Assembly: GCF_034674885.1 (NCBI RefSeq)
Contig: NZ_JAUCDS010000017.1
Location: 1 to 64,000, forward strand
Source of the DNA: Castellaniella sp034674885
GTDB lineage: Bacteria > Pseudomonadota > Gammaproteobacteria > Burkholderiales > Burkholderiaceae_B
Reading direction: 5' to 3'
Length of the DNA stretch: 64,000 bases
Position 1 is the first letter of the stretch, and each line of letters starts with the position of its first letter. The notes beneath the pieces were generated by a model. It had not been told where the DNA came from. It saw nothing but the letters and a program-made list of their open reading frames with translations, and ran no database searches. Below are positions 27,202-36,609 of the stretch, piece after piece. The translations under genes were made by a program, and so were the position numbers.

Positions 27202-29382
27202 TCAGAACTCCATGCTGGCGTTCAGGGACACAGTGCGACCTGTTCCCAGCGTCAGGTATCCGCTGCCCGGGTACCCGCCCACCGACGCCCAGTAGTCGCG
27301 ATCCAACAGGTTGTCCACGCGGGCGCGCAGCGTCACCAGGCGGCCCTGGACGTCCCACAGATAGCGCAGGCCCACATCCAGGCGGGTCCAGCCGGGCACC
27401 TCCTGGGTGTTCCTTGCATCGGCATAGCTGGGTCCCGTGTAGACCACCCGGCCATCGACCGTCAGCCCTTCGACCCACGGCAGATCCCACTCCGCCCCCA
27501 TATTGGCCTGCAGGCGCGGCACGCCGATGGTTCGCTTGCCATCCGTGGCGGCATCCCCGGTATCGATCTGCCTGGCATCCAGCCAGGTCGCGCCGCCCAG
27601 GATGCGTACGTATTGTGCCGCCTGCCCGAATACCGTCAGTTCCACGCCCCGGTGGCGGTCCTTGCCCGACTGGGTGTAGACCTGGTCTTCACCCAGATAT
27701 CCGCGCGGTTTGTCCGTGGTGAAGAAGGCCAGACCCGCGCCCAGTTTGCCTCCGTCGTATTTGATGCCGACTTCCTGCTGCTTGGACACATAGGGTTTGA
27801 AGGTCTGGCCGTAATTGACGGCGTCCTTGTCGCTGACGGTATCCCCCTGTGCCAGCGACTCGATATAGTTCCCATAGACGGACCACGCCGGAGCAATTCT
27901 GACCGTCAGGCCCACTGCTGGCGAGACCCGGCTTTCATCGTAATAATCACCCGGTTTCGCCGCCCCGGTGACATAGTCGTAGCTCTCCGAATTCAGCTTC
28001 TGCTGACGAGCCCCCAGCGTCAGTCTCACCCGGTCATCCCATACGGACAGCGTGTCGCCCACGGCCAGGCTGGCAAGGCGCGTGCGGCTGACCAGCAGCG
28101 GCTCCGTCAGATCGCCGCCAAGGAACGTCAACGCCGGCAAGGCCCCCTCGACGGGACGGTACAGATTCGTCGGTTCTCCACCCCCCATCGCCCAGGCGCC
28201 GCGCTCATCCTTGCGGTAGTAGGCGGCCGACACGACCCACTCATGCCCCACGGGACCGGTGCGCAAGGCGCCGCGCAGGCCCACCTCGCCGGTGCGGATC
28301 ACATCGTCCCGCCGATTATCGAACCGGGAATACGTACCGTCCCCCGTCCCGTTATCGGTCAGCTTCAGCCCGGCCAGGGAATTCGCCTCGTGCGTGCGCC
28401 GCATCCCCCAGGCCGCCCAGGCCGTCACCGAATCGGTGATGTCGTACTCCCCGCGCAGCGTGCCAAACAGATCCCGCTCGTTGGAGTACGTCCAGGGCTG
28501 CGCGAAGTTCGTGCGGGCGTCGGGCGCATCCGGGACTTCGGCGCCGGGCGCCAGCGTGACGCTGGGACGCGTCCGTTTGAGTCGGTTTTCCTGCCAGCCG
28601 ATATCACCCGACACGCGCAGGCGGTCGCCCCGCCAGTCCAGGCCCAGGGATAACAGGTCCAGGCGCGAGTCCTCGCCGCCCACGGACGTGCCGCCACCGT
28701 GCCGCGCAGCATTCAGGCGCACTCCCAGCTGGTCCCGGTCGCCGAAACGGCGCCCGACGTCCACGGCCACCTGAGATTGGCCGCCGCTGCCCCATCCACC
28801 CGACACGCGCGTCAGCGGCGTATTGCCTGCCCGCTTGGGCAACAGGTTCAGGGCGCCGCCCATGCCCTGGCCCCCCGGCGGCGCGCCATTCAGGAACGTC
28901 GATGCCCCGCGCAGCACCTCCACCCGCTCGAATAACTCGGCGGCGATGTACTGGCGCGGCAGGATGCCATACAGGCCGTTGTAGGCGATCGCATCCGACT
29001 CCAGGGGGAAGCCGCGAATGAAATACGATTCCTGGAAATTGCCGAACCCTCGCGCTACTCGCACACCCGGATCGTTCTGCAGCACGTCGCCTACGCTGCG
29101 CGCCTGGACGTCCTGGATGAATTCACTGGTATAGCTGGTGATGCTGAATGGTGTTTCCATGAAGTCCTGGGTGCCCAGGATGCCGGCACGGCCGCCCCGC
29201 GCCACCTGCCCACCGGCGTATGCCGGCGACAAGCCTGCGGCCGAAGCATCGGCGCTCGACTCGATACGGATCGTCTCCAGGGTATCCACAGAGGCAGACG
29301 ATTGCTGCGCCTGTTGCGCATGGGCGCTTGCGCCCATGCATGCAATGGCCGCAGCCACCACACTGATTTTCAAGGCATTCAT
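27202..29382 (-). CDS. TonB-dependent siderophore-type outer-membrane receptor
   Basis: A 726-residue receptor with a signal peptide (residues 1-22, ending AHAQ). The plug domain begins with TPFSITSYTSEFIQDVQAR and contains NDPGVRVARGFGNFQESYFI and VEVLRGASTFLNG. A 22-strand barrel ends in the outer-membrane C-terminal pattern with a final Phe (SLNASMEF). The plug sequence resembles ferric-siderophore receptors. A Fur box lies between it and the divergent beta-propeller gene, so iron repression is expected. The ligand cannot be assigned from sequence. Confidence 0.93.
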   Translation of the reverse strand: MNALKISVVAAAIACMGASAHAQQAQQSSASVDTLETIRIESSADASAAGLSPAYAGGQVARGGRAGILGTQDFMETPFSITSYTSEFIQDVQARSVGDVLQNDPGVRVARGFGNFQESYFIRGFPLESDAIAYNGLYGILPRQYIAAELFERVEVLRGASTFLNGAPPGGQGMGGALNLLPKRAGNTPLTRVSGGWGSGGQSQVAVDVGRRFGDRDQLGVRLNAARHGGGTSVGGEDSRLDLLSLGLDWRGDRLRVSGDIGWQENRLKRTRPSVTLAPGAEVPDAPDARTNFAQPWTYSNERDLFGTLRGEYDITDSVTAWAAWGMRRTHEANSLAGLKLTDNGTGDGTYSRFDNRRDDVIRTGEVGLRGALRTGPVGHEWVVSAAYYRKDERGAWAMGGGEPTNLYRPVEGALPALTFLGGDLTEPLLVSRTRLASLAVGDTLSVWDDRVRLTLGARQQKLNSESYDYVTGAAKPGDYYDESRVSPAVGLTVRIAPAWSVYGNYIESLAQGDTVSDKDAVNYGQTFKPYVSKQQEVGIKYDGGKLGAGLAFFTTDKPRGYLGEDQVYTQSGKDRHRGVELTVFGQAAQYVRILGGATWLDARQIDTGDAATDGKRTIGVPRLQANMGAEWDLPWVEGLTVDGRVVYTGPSYADARNTQEVPGWTRLDVGLRYLWDVQGRLVTLRARVDNLLDRDYWASVGGYPGSGYLTLGTGRTVSLNASMEF

Positions 29383-29457
29383 CGGGATTCCAATCGTTGG
29401 AAAAAAGCCGCCTGCGGGATCCCGATCAATCGGAATACCTCAGGATGAATTATTGAT

Positions 29458-29478
29458 ATTGAGAATGATTCTCATAAT
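29458..29478. promoter_or_regulatory. Fur box in divergent promoter
   Basis: ATTGAGAATGATTCTCATAA (with one further T) closely matches the Fur consensus. The hexamers GAGAAT and ATTCTC form a dyad. It is centred between the divergent starts at 29382 and 29533 and can control both genes. Confidence 0.85.
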
Positions 29479-29532
29479 AATTAGAACTCAATCATGTATA
29501 GTGTTGCAACCAACTTTTGACCGAGAACACTC

Positions 29533-30627
29533 ATGCCCTCTCATCTTCTCTCGATGTCACGGCCCGTTCTGGGCGCGCTGGCGCTGGCCCTTGGCCTGAG
29601 CGGCGCAGTCCAGGCAGCACCGGCCTCCCCCACTGTCCAACCGCTGACCATCACGGCCGATGGCGCGATTCGCCGCCCTGTCGCGCCGGGAATCTACGAG
29701 GCCGTCTACAGCCCCTCCACCCGGGCGCTGTACGTCGCGTCTGCCGAAGCCACGACCGGCACGCAGGGCGGCGTCATCTACAAGCTCGATCCGGAAACCT
29801 TGCAGACCCTGGGCATGACGCACACAGACGACAAGAACTTCGGCCTGGCGACGAATCCGGAGGGCACGGCGCTCTACATCACCAACAGCCTCGATTCCAG
29901 CGTCAGCGCCCTGGACACGGCCAGCGGCCGGATCACGATGCGGACGAAATTCACCGAACGCAGCAAGGACGGCTCAGCCTACGGCCCGCGCAAGGTCATC
30001 TACGACCCGGCCCGGAAAGCGCTGTACGTCGGAGGGGTCGGCGACCCAGGAGTGATCTGGCACGTCGACGCCGAGACCCTGCAGGTCAAGACCGTGATAC
30101 CGAATGCGGGCAAATGGGTCACCGGCCTGCTGCTGGATCCGGAAGAACATCGTCTGTACGCCGCCAACGGCAGTGGGGAGGTCCTGGTGATCGACACGCA
30201 GGAAGACCGCATCATCGACCGCTGGACACCCGGCGACGGCAAGGAATGGCTGCTGTTGAACCTGGCTTTGGACAAGGCTCGCCACCGCCTGTACGTGACG
30301 GACAATTCCAGGCAAAAGGCGGTTGCGGTCTTTGACACGAGGACCGGCAAGATGACTCGCCGGCTGGAGGAGCTCGGCGATTCCCTGGACATCCAGTTCG
30401 ACGCGCGGCAGGACCGGCTCTATGTTTCGCACCGGCAGGCGGGCACGTTCAGCATCGTCGATGCGGACAGCCTGAAAACCATCCGGACCTACGCCCTGCC
30501 CGCCATGCCCAACAGCGTCCTGATCGGTCCCGACCGCAAGACGGTGTACGTGACCATCAAGACGCCACCCAACAAGGACTATTCCGCCAGTGGCGCCGGC
30601 AGCATCGCCCGCATCGCCCTGCCCTGA
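29533..30627 (+). CDS. YncE-like secreted beta-propeller protein
   Basis: A 364-residue protein with a signal peptide (residues 1-34, ending AVQAAPA). Repeated propeller blades follow, with recurring patterns such as RALYVASAEA, KALYVGGVGDPGVIWHVDAE, RLYAANGSGEVLVIDTQEDR and RLYVSHRQAGTFSIVDADS. It resembles Escherichia coli YncE, a periplasmic YVTN-type propeller whose gene lies next to a TonB-dependent receptor gene (yncD). The same divergent arrangement occurs here, with a shared Fur box. Its molecular role is not established. Involvement in metal or cofactor handling is inference. Confidence 0.88.
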   Translation: MPSHLLSMSRPVLGALALALGLSGAVQAAPASPTVQPLTITADGAIRRPVAPGIYEAVYSPSTRALYVASAEATTGTQGGVIYKLDPETLQTLGMTHTDDKNFGLATNPEGTALYITNSLDSSVSALDTASGRITMRTKFTERSKDGSAYGPRKVIYDPARKALYVGGVGDPGVIWHVDAETLQVKTVIPNAGKWVTGLLLDPEEHRLYAANGSGEVLVIDTQEDRIIDRWTPGDGKEWLLLNLALDKARHRLYVTDNSRQKAVAVFDTRTGKMTRRLEELGDSLDIQFDARQDRLYVSHRQAGTFSIVDADSLKTIRTYALPAMPNSVLIGPDRKTVYVTIKTPPNKDYSASGAGSIARIALP

Positions 30628-30684
30628 TCGGCGTCTGGAGACCGCCGGCACACGGCCCACGCCGACTGATGGCTGTCGACACGA

Positions 30685-30730
30685 GACCTATGCAGTGGCT
30701 GCCCCGTGAAGGGGCACTGCACACAGGTCT
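30685..30730. terminator. Long imperfect hairpin at the end of the amide operon
   Basis: AGACCT, GCAGTG and GCCCC pair with GGGGC, CACTGC and AGGTCT across a GTGAA loop. The stem reaches the stop codon of the tartrate/D-malate dehydrogenase gene at 30729. It separates that gene from the convergent yncE-like gene and probably terminates both transcripts, although no T tract is obvious. Confidence 0.5.
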
Positions 30731-31814
30731 ACACCGCACCGATGCGATCGGCGATGGCGGCGCCCATGTCGGTGGTGCTGGCGGCGCCACCCAGGTCCCG
30801 GGTGCGCGGCCCCTGTTCCAGGACGTGTTCGATGGCCGCCATCAGCTCGGCGGCGGCTGTCTGGCATGCCGGTTCCTGTTGCCCCAGGAATTCCAGCATC
30901 ATGACTGCGGACCAGATCATGCCCACCGGGTTGGCGATGTTCTTGCCGTAGATGTCGGGCGCCGACCCGTGCACGGGTTCGAACAGCGAAGGAAACCGGC
31001 GTTCCGGATTCAGATTGGCCGAGGGCGCGATGCCGATGGTGCCCGTGCAGGCGGGCCCCAGATCGGACAGGATATCGCCGAACAGGTTGGACGCCACCAC
31101 CACGTCGAAACGTTCCGGCTGCAGCACGAAACGCGCGCACAGGATGTCGATGTGATGCTTGTCCCAGGCCACGTCCGGGTAATGCGCGGCCATGGCTTCC
31201 AGGCGCTCGTCCCAATAGGGCATGCTGATGGCGATGCCGTTGGATTTCGTCGCCGAGGTCAGTGCGCGGCGCGGCCGCCGCTGCGCCAGATCGAACGCGT
31301 ACTTCAGGACCCGGTCGATGCCGTGGCGCGAAAAGACGGCTTCCTGGATGACGATCTCCCGATCCGTCCCCTCGTACATCCGCCCGCCCAGGTTGGTGTA
31401 CTCGCCCTCGGTGTTCTCGCGCACGACCAGGAAATCGATATCCCCAGGCTGGCGCCCCGCCAGCGGGGCGGGCACACCCGGCATCTGGCGCACAGGCCGC
31501 AGATTGATGTACTGATCGAAGCCCCGGCGGAATTTCAGCAGCGACCCCCACAGGGACACATGGTCGGGCACCACATCGGGCCAGCCCACCGCCCCGAACA
31601 GGATGGCATCGAAGCCCTGCAAACGTTCGAACCAGTCGGGCGGCATCATGTCGCCATGGCGCTGCCAGTATTCCGCGCAGGCCCAATCCAGGTGTTCGTA
31701 CTGCAGCGACAACCCGTGCCGGCGCTGCAATGTGTCCAGCGCCCGCAGGGCTTCAGGCATGACTTCCTTGCCGATTCCATCTCCTGGAATCACGGCGATC
31801 TTGAATGTGTGCAT
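30729..31814 (-). CDS. Tartrate dehydrogenase/decarboxylase / D-malate dehydrogenase
   Basis: A 361-residue metal-dependent beta-decarboxylating dehydrogenase of the isocitrate/isopropylmalate dehydrogenase fold. Evidence includes AVIPGDGIGKEVMPEALRAL, VRENTEGEYTNLGGRMYEGT, the catalytic-lysine segment SATKSNG, ASNLFGDILSDLGPACTGTI and FEPVHGSAPDIYGKNIANP. The VRENTEGEY and NPERRFPSLFEPVHGSAPDI pattern fits the TtuC/DmlA group. It oxidatively decarboxylates 2-hydroxy diacids. It is the last gene of a seven-gene operon, 35 bases after the asparaginase-like gene. Confidence 0.92.
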   Translation of the reverse strand: MHTFKIAVIPGDGIGKEVMPEALRALDTLQRRHGLSLQYEHLDWACAEYWQRHGDMMPPDWFERLQGFDAILFGAVGWPDVVPDHVSLWGSLLKFRRGFDQYINLRPVRQMPGVPAPLAGRQPGDIDFLVVRENTEGEYTNLGGRMYEGTDREIVIQEAVFSRHGIDRVLKYAFDLAQRRPRRALTSATKSNGIAISMPYWDERLEAMAAHYPDVAWDKHHIDILCARFVLQPERFDVVVASNLFGDILSDLGPACTGTIGIAPSANLNPERRFPSLFEPVHGSAPDIYGKNIANPVGMIWSAVMMLEFLGQQEPACQTAAAELMAAIEHVLEQGPRTRDLGGAASTTDMGAAIADRIGAV

Positions 31815-31849
31815 AGTGAAACAGCTCTATTGAATGTGCAAAGAAGGCA

Positions 31850-32857
31850 TCAGACAGAACGGTCCGAGCCCCAGGAAAACAGGCGGCGCAAGGCATCCCG
31901 ATCGCAGGCCTGCCCCAGGCAGGCCAGGGCCAGCATCAGCCGCAGGCGCACCTTGCGGCCCGACAGGCCACTGACCCCCAAGGCGCCAGCCGCCTGCAGA
32001 TCATGCAAGGAACCCGAATATTCATAGCAGGGCAGGACGGGCCCCGTCAGCGAGGAACTGCACACCAGCACTCGGCAACCCGCGTCAACGGCCCGCTGGA
32101 TCTCGGGCACCCAATCGGGCGGCACCTGCCCCCGGCCGGTGCCCTCGAGGACAATGCCGGACACGCCGGCATCCACCAAGGCTCGCAGGGCCTGAGGCCC
32201 TGCCCCCAGGCAGGCGCTCAGCAGTTCCACGGCCGGCAGATGGCCTGGTGGCGGCTGCAACAGCGGCTGACGCCGGGGTTGCTGATAGATCAGCACGGCA
32301 TCGTCGTCGATGAAGCCCAGACAGCCGAAACCGGGCGACTCGAAGCCGTTCAGCTGGAAGCTGCTGGTCTTGCGCACGAAGGCAGCCGCATGGATGGTTT
32401 CATTGAACACCACCAACACGCCCAGGCCGACGCAATCCGCAGAAGCCGCCACACGCAGGGCGTGGCGCAGATTCAGATAGGCGTCCGTGCCGGGCGCATG
32501 CGGCACGCGCTGCGAACCGGTCACGGCCACCACGACATTGCGCGTGCGCAGGCTGCTTTCCAGGAAGTAGGCCGTGTCTTCCAGGGTGTCGGTGCCATGC
32601 GTCACCACAATGCCGTCCACGTCGCCGCTGTCGATCAGCGACTGGCATTGCGCGCGCAACTGCTGCAGATCGTCCAGCGTCAAGGCGTTGCTGGCTTTCT
32701 GGAACAAGGACCGGACCTCGACCCGGATGTCGGCAGCCTCGGGCACGCCGCCCAGCAAGGCCTGGCCCGACAAGGCCCCGGCGATGTTGCGGCCCTCCGG
32801 GCCGGGCAGGCTGGCAATGGTCCCGCCCGTGGACACCACGACCACGCGTTTCATCAT
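31850..32857 (-). CDS. Asparaginase/glutaminase-family amidohydrolase
   Basis: A 335-residue type I/II asparaginase-fold enzyme. Both nucleophile motifs are present: VSTGGTIAS with the catalytic Thr near residue 12 and GIVVTHGTDTLEDTA with the second Thr, Asp and supporting residues. There is no signal peptide, so it is cytosolic. Its ATG overlaps the preceding stop (ATGA). Linkage to an amidase, a TRAP importer and an organic-acid dehydrogenase suggests it removes an amide nitrogen from an imported acid rather than serving general asparagine use. That is inference. Confidence 0.92.
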   Translation of the reverse strand: MMKRVVVVSTGGTIASLPGPEGRNIAGALSGQALLGGVPEAADIRVEVRSLFQKASNALTLDDLQQLRAQCQSLIDSGDVDGIVVTHGTDTLEDTAYFLESSLRTRNVVVAVTGSQRVPHAPGTDAYLNLRHALRVAASADCVGLGVLVVFNETIHAAAFVRKTSSFQLNGFESPGFGCLGFIDDDAVLIYQQPRRQPLLQPPPGHLPAVELLSACLGAGPQALRALVDAGVSGIVLEGTGRGQVPPDWVPEIQRAVDAGCRVLVCSSSLTGPVLPCYEYSGSLHDLQAAGALGVSGLSGRKVRLRLMLALACLGQACDRDALRRLFSWGSDRSV

Positions 32858-33621
32858 GCGTCTACCGGCAAGACGCGTTCGATCAGGACCCGGCGGCAGT
32901 CCATCTCGAATTCCATATCGACGACGGGCGGGCGCACGAAATGCCAGTTCAGCCCCATGCGCATCGCCCCCCGGCGAACGAACTCGTCGGCCAGGAATGG
33001 GTGGGGATCATGCACGATGTAAAGCTGCGTGCCGGTGCAATCCGACCATTCGTACCCCAGCACCGCCATGCGGCGCTGCATTTCATCCAGCACCCAGCAG
33101 GCCTTCTTGCGCATGCCCTCGGGCGAAATATCCTGGTAGGCGATCAGGTGGTCCTTGTAGTTGGAGTGCCCCTCGGGCACTTCGCTGCTGCCGGCGACCA
33201 CGAAAGCCCGTTCGTCCCGGGACGTCGGCACGGTGTAGCTGAAGGCATAAAAAGAAGGCTGCGCAGGCGGATCGATCTCAGGACAGACATTGCTGCGCGG
33301 CACAGGATTGACCTTGTCGTCTGCAATGCCCCACGCCTGCAAGGTGCCGACATATTCGGCATTGAACCTGGCGAAGCCTGCTTCGGTGAACTGCCCCGGC
33401 GAACGCAGCTCGCAACCACACAGGGCCGTCAAGGGTCGTCCTTCCGATTCCAGGACCTGCCGGATGCGGTCAAAGCCCTCCAGCAGCGGGACCGGGCGGG
33501 AAAAGACGACGCGCCGGATCGTGTAGCCCGGTTCGGCTGCGGCCCCGCCGGAATACTGCATGACGCCGCTGGGCACGTACCTGTAGTTACCTGCGGCAAA
33601 GACGACGGCTTGATCCTTCAT
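32854..33621 (-). CDS. Putative 2-aminomuconate-type deaminase (CnbZ-like), tentative
   Basis: A 255-residue protein without a signal peptide or classical motif. Stretches such as GNYRYVPSGVMQYSGG, LTALCGCELRSPGQFTEAGF, NPVPRSNVCPEIDPPAQPSF and CTGTQLYIVHDPHPFLADE recall proteins annotated as 2-amino-5-chloromuconate deaminase (CnbZ). I make this link from memory and could not check it. The ATG at 33621 follows GGAGGA. An upstream in-frame ATG at 33657 lacks support. It is translationally coupled to the asparaginase-like gene, so the two probably act in sequence on a nitrogenous intermediate. The conserved Cys, His and Asp residues are candidates for catalysis. Confidence 0.55.
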   Translation of the reverse strand: MKDQAVVFAAGNYRYVPSGVMQYSGGAAAEPGYTIRRVVFSRPVPLLEGFDRIRQVLESEGRPLTALCGCELRSPGQFTEAGFARFNAEYVGTLQAWGIADDKVNPVPRSNVCPEIDPPAQPSFYAFSYTVPTSRDERAFVVAGSSEVPEGHSNYKDHLIAYQDISPEGMRKKACWVLDEMQRRMAVLGYEWSDCTGTQLYIVHDPHPFLADEFVRRGAMRMGLNWHFVRPPVVDMEFEMDCRRVLIERVLPVDA

Positions 33622-33681
33622 GATTCCTCCACTCGAGAACAGAGTGCCGGGGATCATTCATACGCCCCCCGGCGCGATACA

Positions 33682-34956
33682 TCAATACAACAGACTGGGA
33701 ATGGCCGTGCTGAACCACGGAACGTAGGTGATGGCGATCAGCGCCAGGAACATCAGCACGATGGTCGGCAACGCCGCCCGGAACACCTCGAACAGGCTCA
33801 TCTTGGCGATCCCCATGGCGACGAACAGGTTCAACCCCACCGGGGGCGTCAGCATGCCGATCGACAGGTTCACCAGCGTGATGATGCCGAAATGGATGGC
33901 ATCGACCCCGACCTGGGCGGCAATGGGCTGCATCAGCGGAGCCAGCACGATGATGGCCGATGCGCTGTCCAGGAATGCGCCGGCCACCAGCATGATGGCG
34001 TTGAACAGCATCAGGATGATGATGGGAGAATCCGTGCCCGACAGCACCTCGGCAGCCAGTTTGGTGGGCGCTCCGGTACTGGCCAGGATCCAGGAAAATG
34101 CCGAGGCCCCCGCCGTGATCAACAGCAGCGTGCCGGACAGCACGCCGGTATTGCGCAGGATGGTCAGCGACTGGGAAATCGAAATGGTGCGGTAGATGAC
34201 GGCCCCGACGAACCAGCCGTACAGGCACGCGGCAGCTGCCGATTCCGTGGGTGTGAACAGGCCGGTGTAGATCCCGCCCAGCAGCACCACGGGCAGGCCC
34301 AGCCCCCACAGGGACTGGCTCAGCGCCTGCCAGACTTCCCGCCGAGTCGGAAAAGGTTCACGCGGATAGCGTTTGACCATGGCGTACCAGCAGCAGTAAA
34401 CGATCAGCAGCGTGGCGATCAGGATCGCCGGCAGGATCCCGGCTGCGAACAGCTTGCCCACGGAAGACCCGGTCACCGATCCATAAATGATCAGGGCAAT
34501 GCTGGGCGGCACGATCGGACCCAGCGTGCCGGCGGTCGTGATCAGGCCAATGGAAAAGTACTTGTTGTAGCCCGCCGCGACCAGCGCGGGATACATGATG
34601 CTGCCGATGGCGATCACGGTAGCCGGACTGGAGCCGGAAATCGAACCGAAGAACAGGCAGGACAGCACCGTGGCCGCCGCCATGCCGCCCGGCATCCAGC
34701 CGATCAGGGCACGGGCCAGGCCGATCAGGCGATCGGACAGGCCGCCGATGCGCATCAATTCCGCCGCCAGGATGAAGAACGGGATCGACATCAGGGAGAA
34801 ATTGTTCATCCCCGAGAACATGCGCATGGGCACGACCAGCGGATCGATCGTGCCAAAGCCTTTCAGGGCCAGGGACACCGCCAATGCCAGGGACGCGAAA
34901 ATCGGCAGCCCGAACAGCAGCAGGACGAAGAATATGGGAACGAGAGCAGCAATCAT
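33682..34956 (-). CDS. TRAP transporter large permease (DctM family)
   Basis: A 424-residue membrane protein of the DctM/SiaM type with about twelve membrane segments. Typical sequences are MFSGMNNFSLMSIPFFILAAELM near residue 50, GSISGSSPATVIAIGSIMYPALVAAGY and GTLGPIVPPSIALIIYGSVTG. The segment PPVGLNLFVAMGIAKMSL lies near the C-terminus. It forms the sodium-driven importer with DctQ and DctP encoded immediately upstream. It is inside the amide operon, so its substrate is expected to be the acid processed by the flanking enzymes. Confidence 0.95.
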   Translation of the reverse strand: MIAALVPIFFVLLLFGLPIFASLALAVSLALKGFGTIDPLVVPMRMFSGMNNFSLMSIPFFILAAELMRIGGLSDRLIGLARALIGWMPGGMAAATVLSCLFFGSISGSSPATVIAIGSIMYPALVAAGYNKYFSIGLITTAGTLGPIVPPSIALIIYGSVTGSSVGKLFAAGILPAILIATLLIVYCCWYAMVKRYPREPFPTRREVWQALSQSLWGLGLPVVLLGGIYTGLFTPTESAAAACLYGWFVGAVIYRTISISQSLTILRNTGVLSGTLLLITAGASAFSWILASTGAPTKLAAEVLSGTDSPIIILMLFNAIMLVAGAFLDSASAIIVLAPLMQPIAAQVGVDAIHFGIITLVNLSIGMLTPPVGLNLFVAMGIAKMSLFEVFRAALPTIVLMFLALIAITYVPWFSTAIPSLLY

Positions 34957-35008
34957 GGGATTCTCTGTCGAATGGGGTCTGGGTCGATGCCCGGCGCGCG
35001 CGGCGCCG

Positions 35009-35521
35009 TCAGGCCGTCGCGCTGATATCCATGACCAGCGGCTGATATTCCTTGCCGGTGATCATGCACCACAGAATCCATAGATATCGCAGCCCCATGA
35101 AGGCGCCGGATATCGGGATCACCATATAGATGTATCCAACCGGAATGCGCATGGCGGGCGACAGCTGGTTCATGTTCAGGGTATTGATGGCCAGCCGCGC
35201 GCCGTAATACACCAGCACGCCAGCGAACATCAGCCCCAGCACATTCGCCAGATAGTGCAGGACCCGCGCCAGCCGAGGCCCGACCATCATCGGCAGGACC
35301 TCGACACAGATGTGCGCGGCATACCGCACCCCCATGCTGCAGGTCAGGAAACTCATCATGATGAGCGCATACAGCACTGTTTCCTCGGACCAATACAGCG
35401 AATTGTTGAATACGTAGCGCGCAATGACCTGGATGATGGCGACGACGGTCGCCACCAGCATGAACACGATCATGGCGAACGACTCGATCTTGTCCAGGCA
35501 CCGATTGATTCCTGCAAGCAT
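35009..35521 (-). CDS. TRAP transporter small permease (DctQ family)
   Basis: A 170-residue protein with four membrane segments and the DctQ landmark NSLYWSEETVLYALIMMSFL. A charged N-terminus (MLAGINRCLDKIESFAMIVFM) precedes the first helix. It lies 25 bases after the binding-protein gene and 52 before the large permease gene, the standard TRAP order. Confidence 0.92.
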   Translation of the reverse strand: MLAGINRCLDKIESFAMIVFMLVATVVAIIQVIARYVFNNSLYWSEETVLYALIMMSFLTCSMGVRYAAHICVEVLPMMVGPRLARVLHYLANVLGLMFAGVLVYYGARLAINTLNMNQLSPAMRIPVGYIYMVIPISGAFMGLRYLWILWCMITGKEYQPLVMDISATA

Positions 35522-35546
35522 GGGTAGTCTCCTTCGGGAAACGGGA

Positions 35547-36542
35547 TCAGTTCACTGCGGCAGCCTGGATCGCGCGCTGCAGCAGCTCGGGCGTGATGTT
35601 GGCCTCGAACTGCTTGTAGATCGGCTCGGAACGCTCGATGAACTTCTGGCGATCCGCGTCGCTCAGCTCGGTGATCTGGATCTGGCCCTTGATCTTCTCG
35701 AGGATGCGGGTCTCGTCCTGCGTCGTCAGTTCACGGCCGTAATCCCGGGCCACGTCAAACGCATCGGACACGACCTTCTTCAAGTCGTCCGGCAGGGATT
35801 CCCAGGCCCCTTTGTTCATGACGGCGGCATAGGTGTGATAGGCATGGCCGGTCAGGGTCATGTATTTCTGGACTTCGTAGAACTTCATCGAGTCGATGTT
35901 GGCCAGCGGATTTTCCTGGCCTTCGACCACCCCCTGCTGCAAGCCGTTGTAGACCTCGGTGTACGCCATGGCCGTCGGGTTTGCGCCCCAGGCGCGATAG
36001 GTGGACAGGATGGTCGGCGCCTGCAGGGTCCGCATCTTGATGTTCTTCAGGTCATCGGGCCCGTGGATTTCACGGACGTTGTTGGTGATGTTCCGGAAGC
36101 CCGCGCCCCAGTAGTTCACGCCGTGCAGGTTGCTCTTTTCCAGGGTCGCCAGCAGCTCGCGGCCCACGTCGCCGTCCAGCAGCTGCTTCATCGACTGATT
36201 GCCCTTCATCAGGTAGGGCAGGTCGAACAGGAACATCTTGGGTTCGAAGTTGGCCAGATTGCCGGTCGGCGGGATGGCGATATGGACCAGCCCCATCTGG
36301 GTCTGCTCGATGATCTCGACGTCGCCGCCCAGCTGCGCGGCCGGGCGGATGTTGATTTCAATGCGCCCGTTCGAGTTCTTCTCGACGACTTCCTTGAATT
36401 TGACGGCTGCCTGGGCATTGGGCGTCTGATCCGTCAGCACGTGCGCAAACGTGAAGTTGAAATCCGCAGCCTGTGCGAACGAGGCGCTCAGCAGGGCCCC
36501 GGCGAGGCCGAGGGAAAGCTTTCCGATGGGGGAAATGTTCAT
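35547..36542 (-). CDS. TRAP transporter substrate-binding protein (DctP family)
   Basis: A 331-residue periplasmic receptor with a signal peptide (GLAGALLSASFAQA). The DctP fold is marked by FTFAHVLTDQTPNAQAAVKF at its N-terminus, KMRTLQAPTILSTYRAWGAN with the conserved carboxylate-binding Arg, and YTEVYNGLQQGVVEGQENPLA. The ATG at 36542 follows AGGAG by seven bases. An upstream in-frame ATG at 36641 would overlap the amidase gene and is unlikely. The conserved Arg indicates a carboxylate ligand. Confidence 0.95.
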   Translation of the reverse strand: MNISPIGKLSLGLAGALLSASFAQAADFNFTFAHVLTDQTPNAQAAVKFKEVVEKNSNGRIEINIRPAAQLGGDVEIIEQTQMGLVHIAIPPTGNLANFEPKMFLFDLPYLMKGNQSMKQLLDGDVGRELLATLEKSNLHGVNYWGAGFRNITNNVREIHGPDDLKNIKMRTLQAPTILSTYRAWGANPTAMAYTEVYNGLQQGVVEGQENPLANIDSMKFYEVQKYMTLTGHAYHTYAAVMNKGAWESLPDDLKKVVSDAFDVARDYGRELTTQDETRILEKIKGQIQITELSDADRQKFIERSEPIYKQFEANITPELLQRAIQAAAVN

Positions 36543-36609
36543 GGTCTCACTCCTGTCATTGCCCCGTTCGGCCTCGCCACCCATGGCGAGACCTGCCCGG
36601 GGCGTTTGG

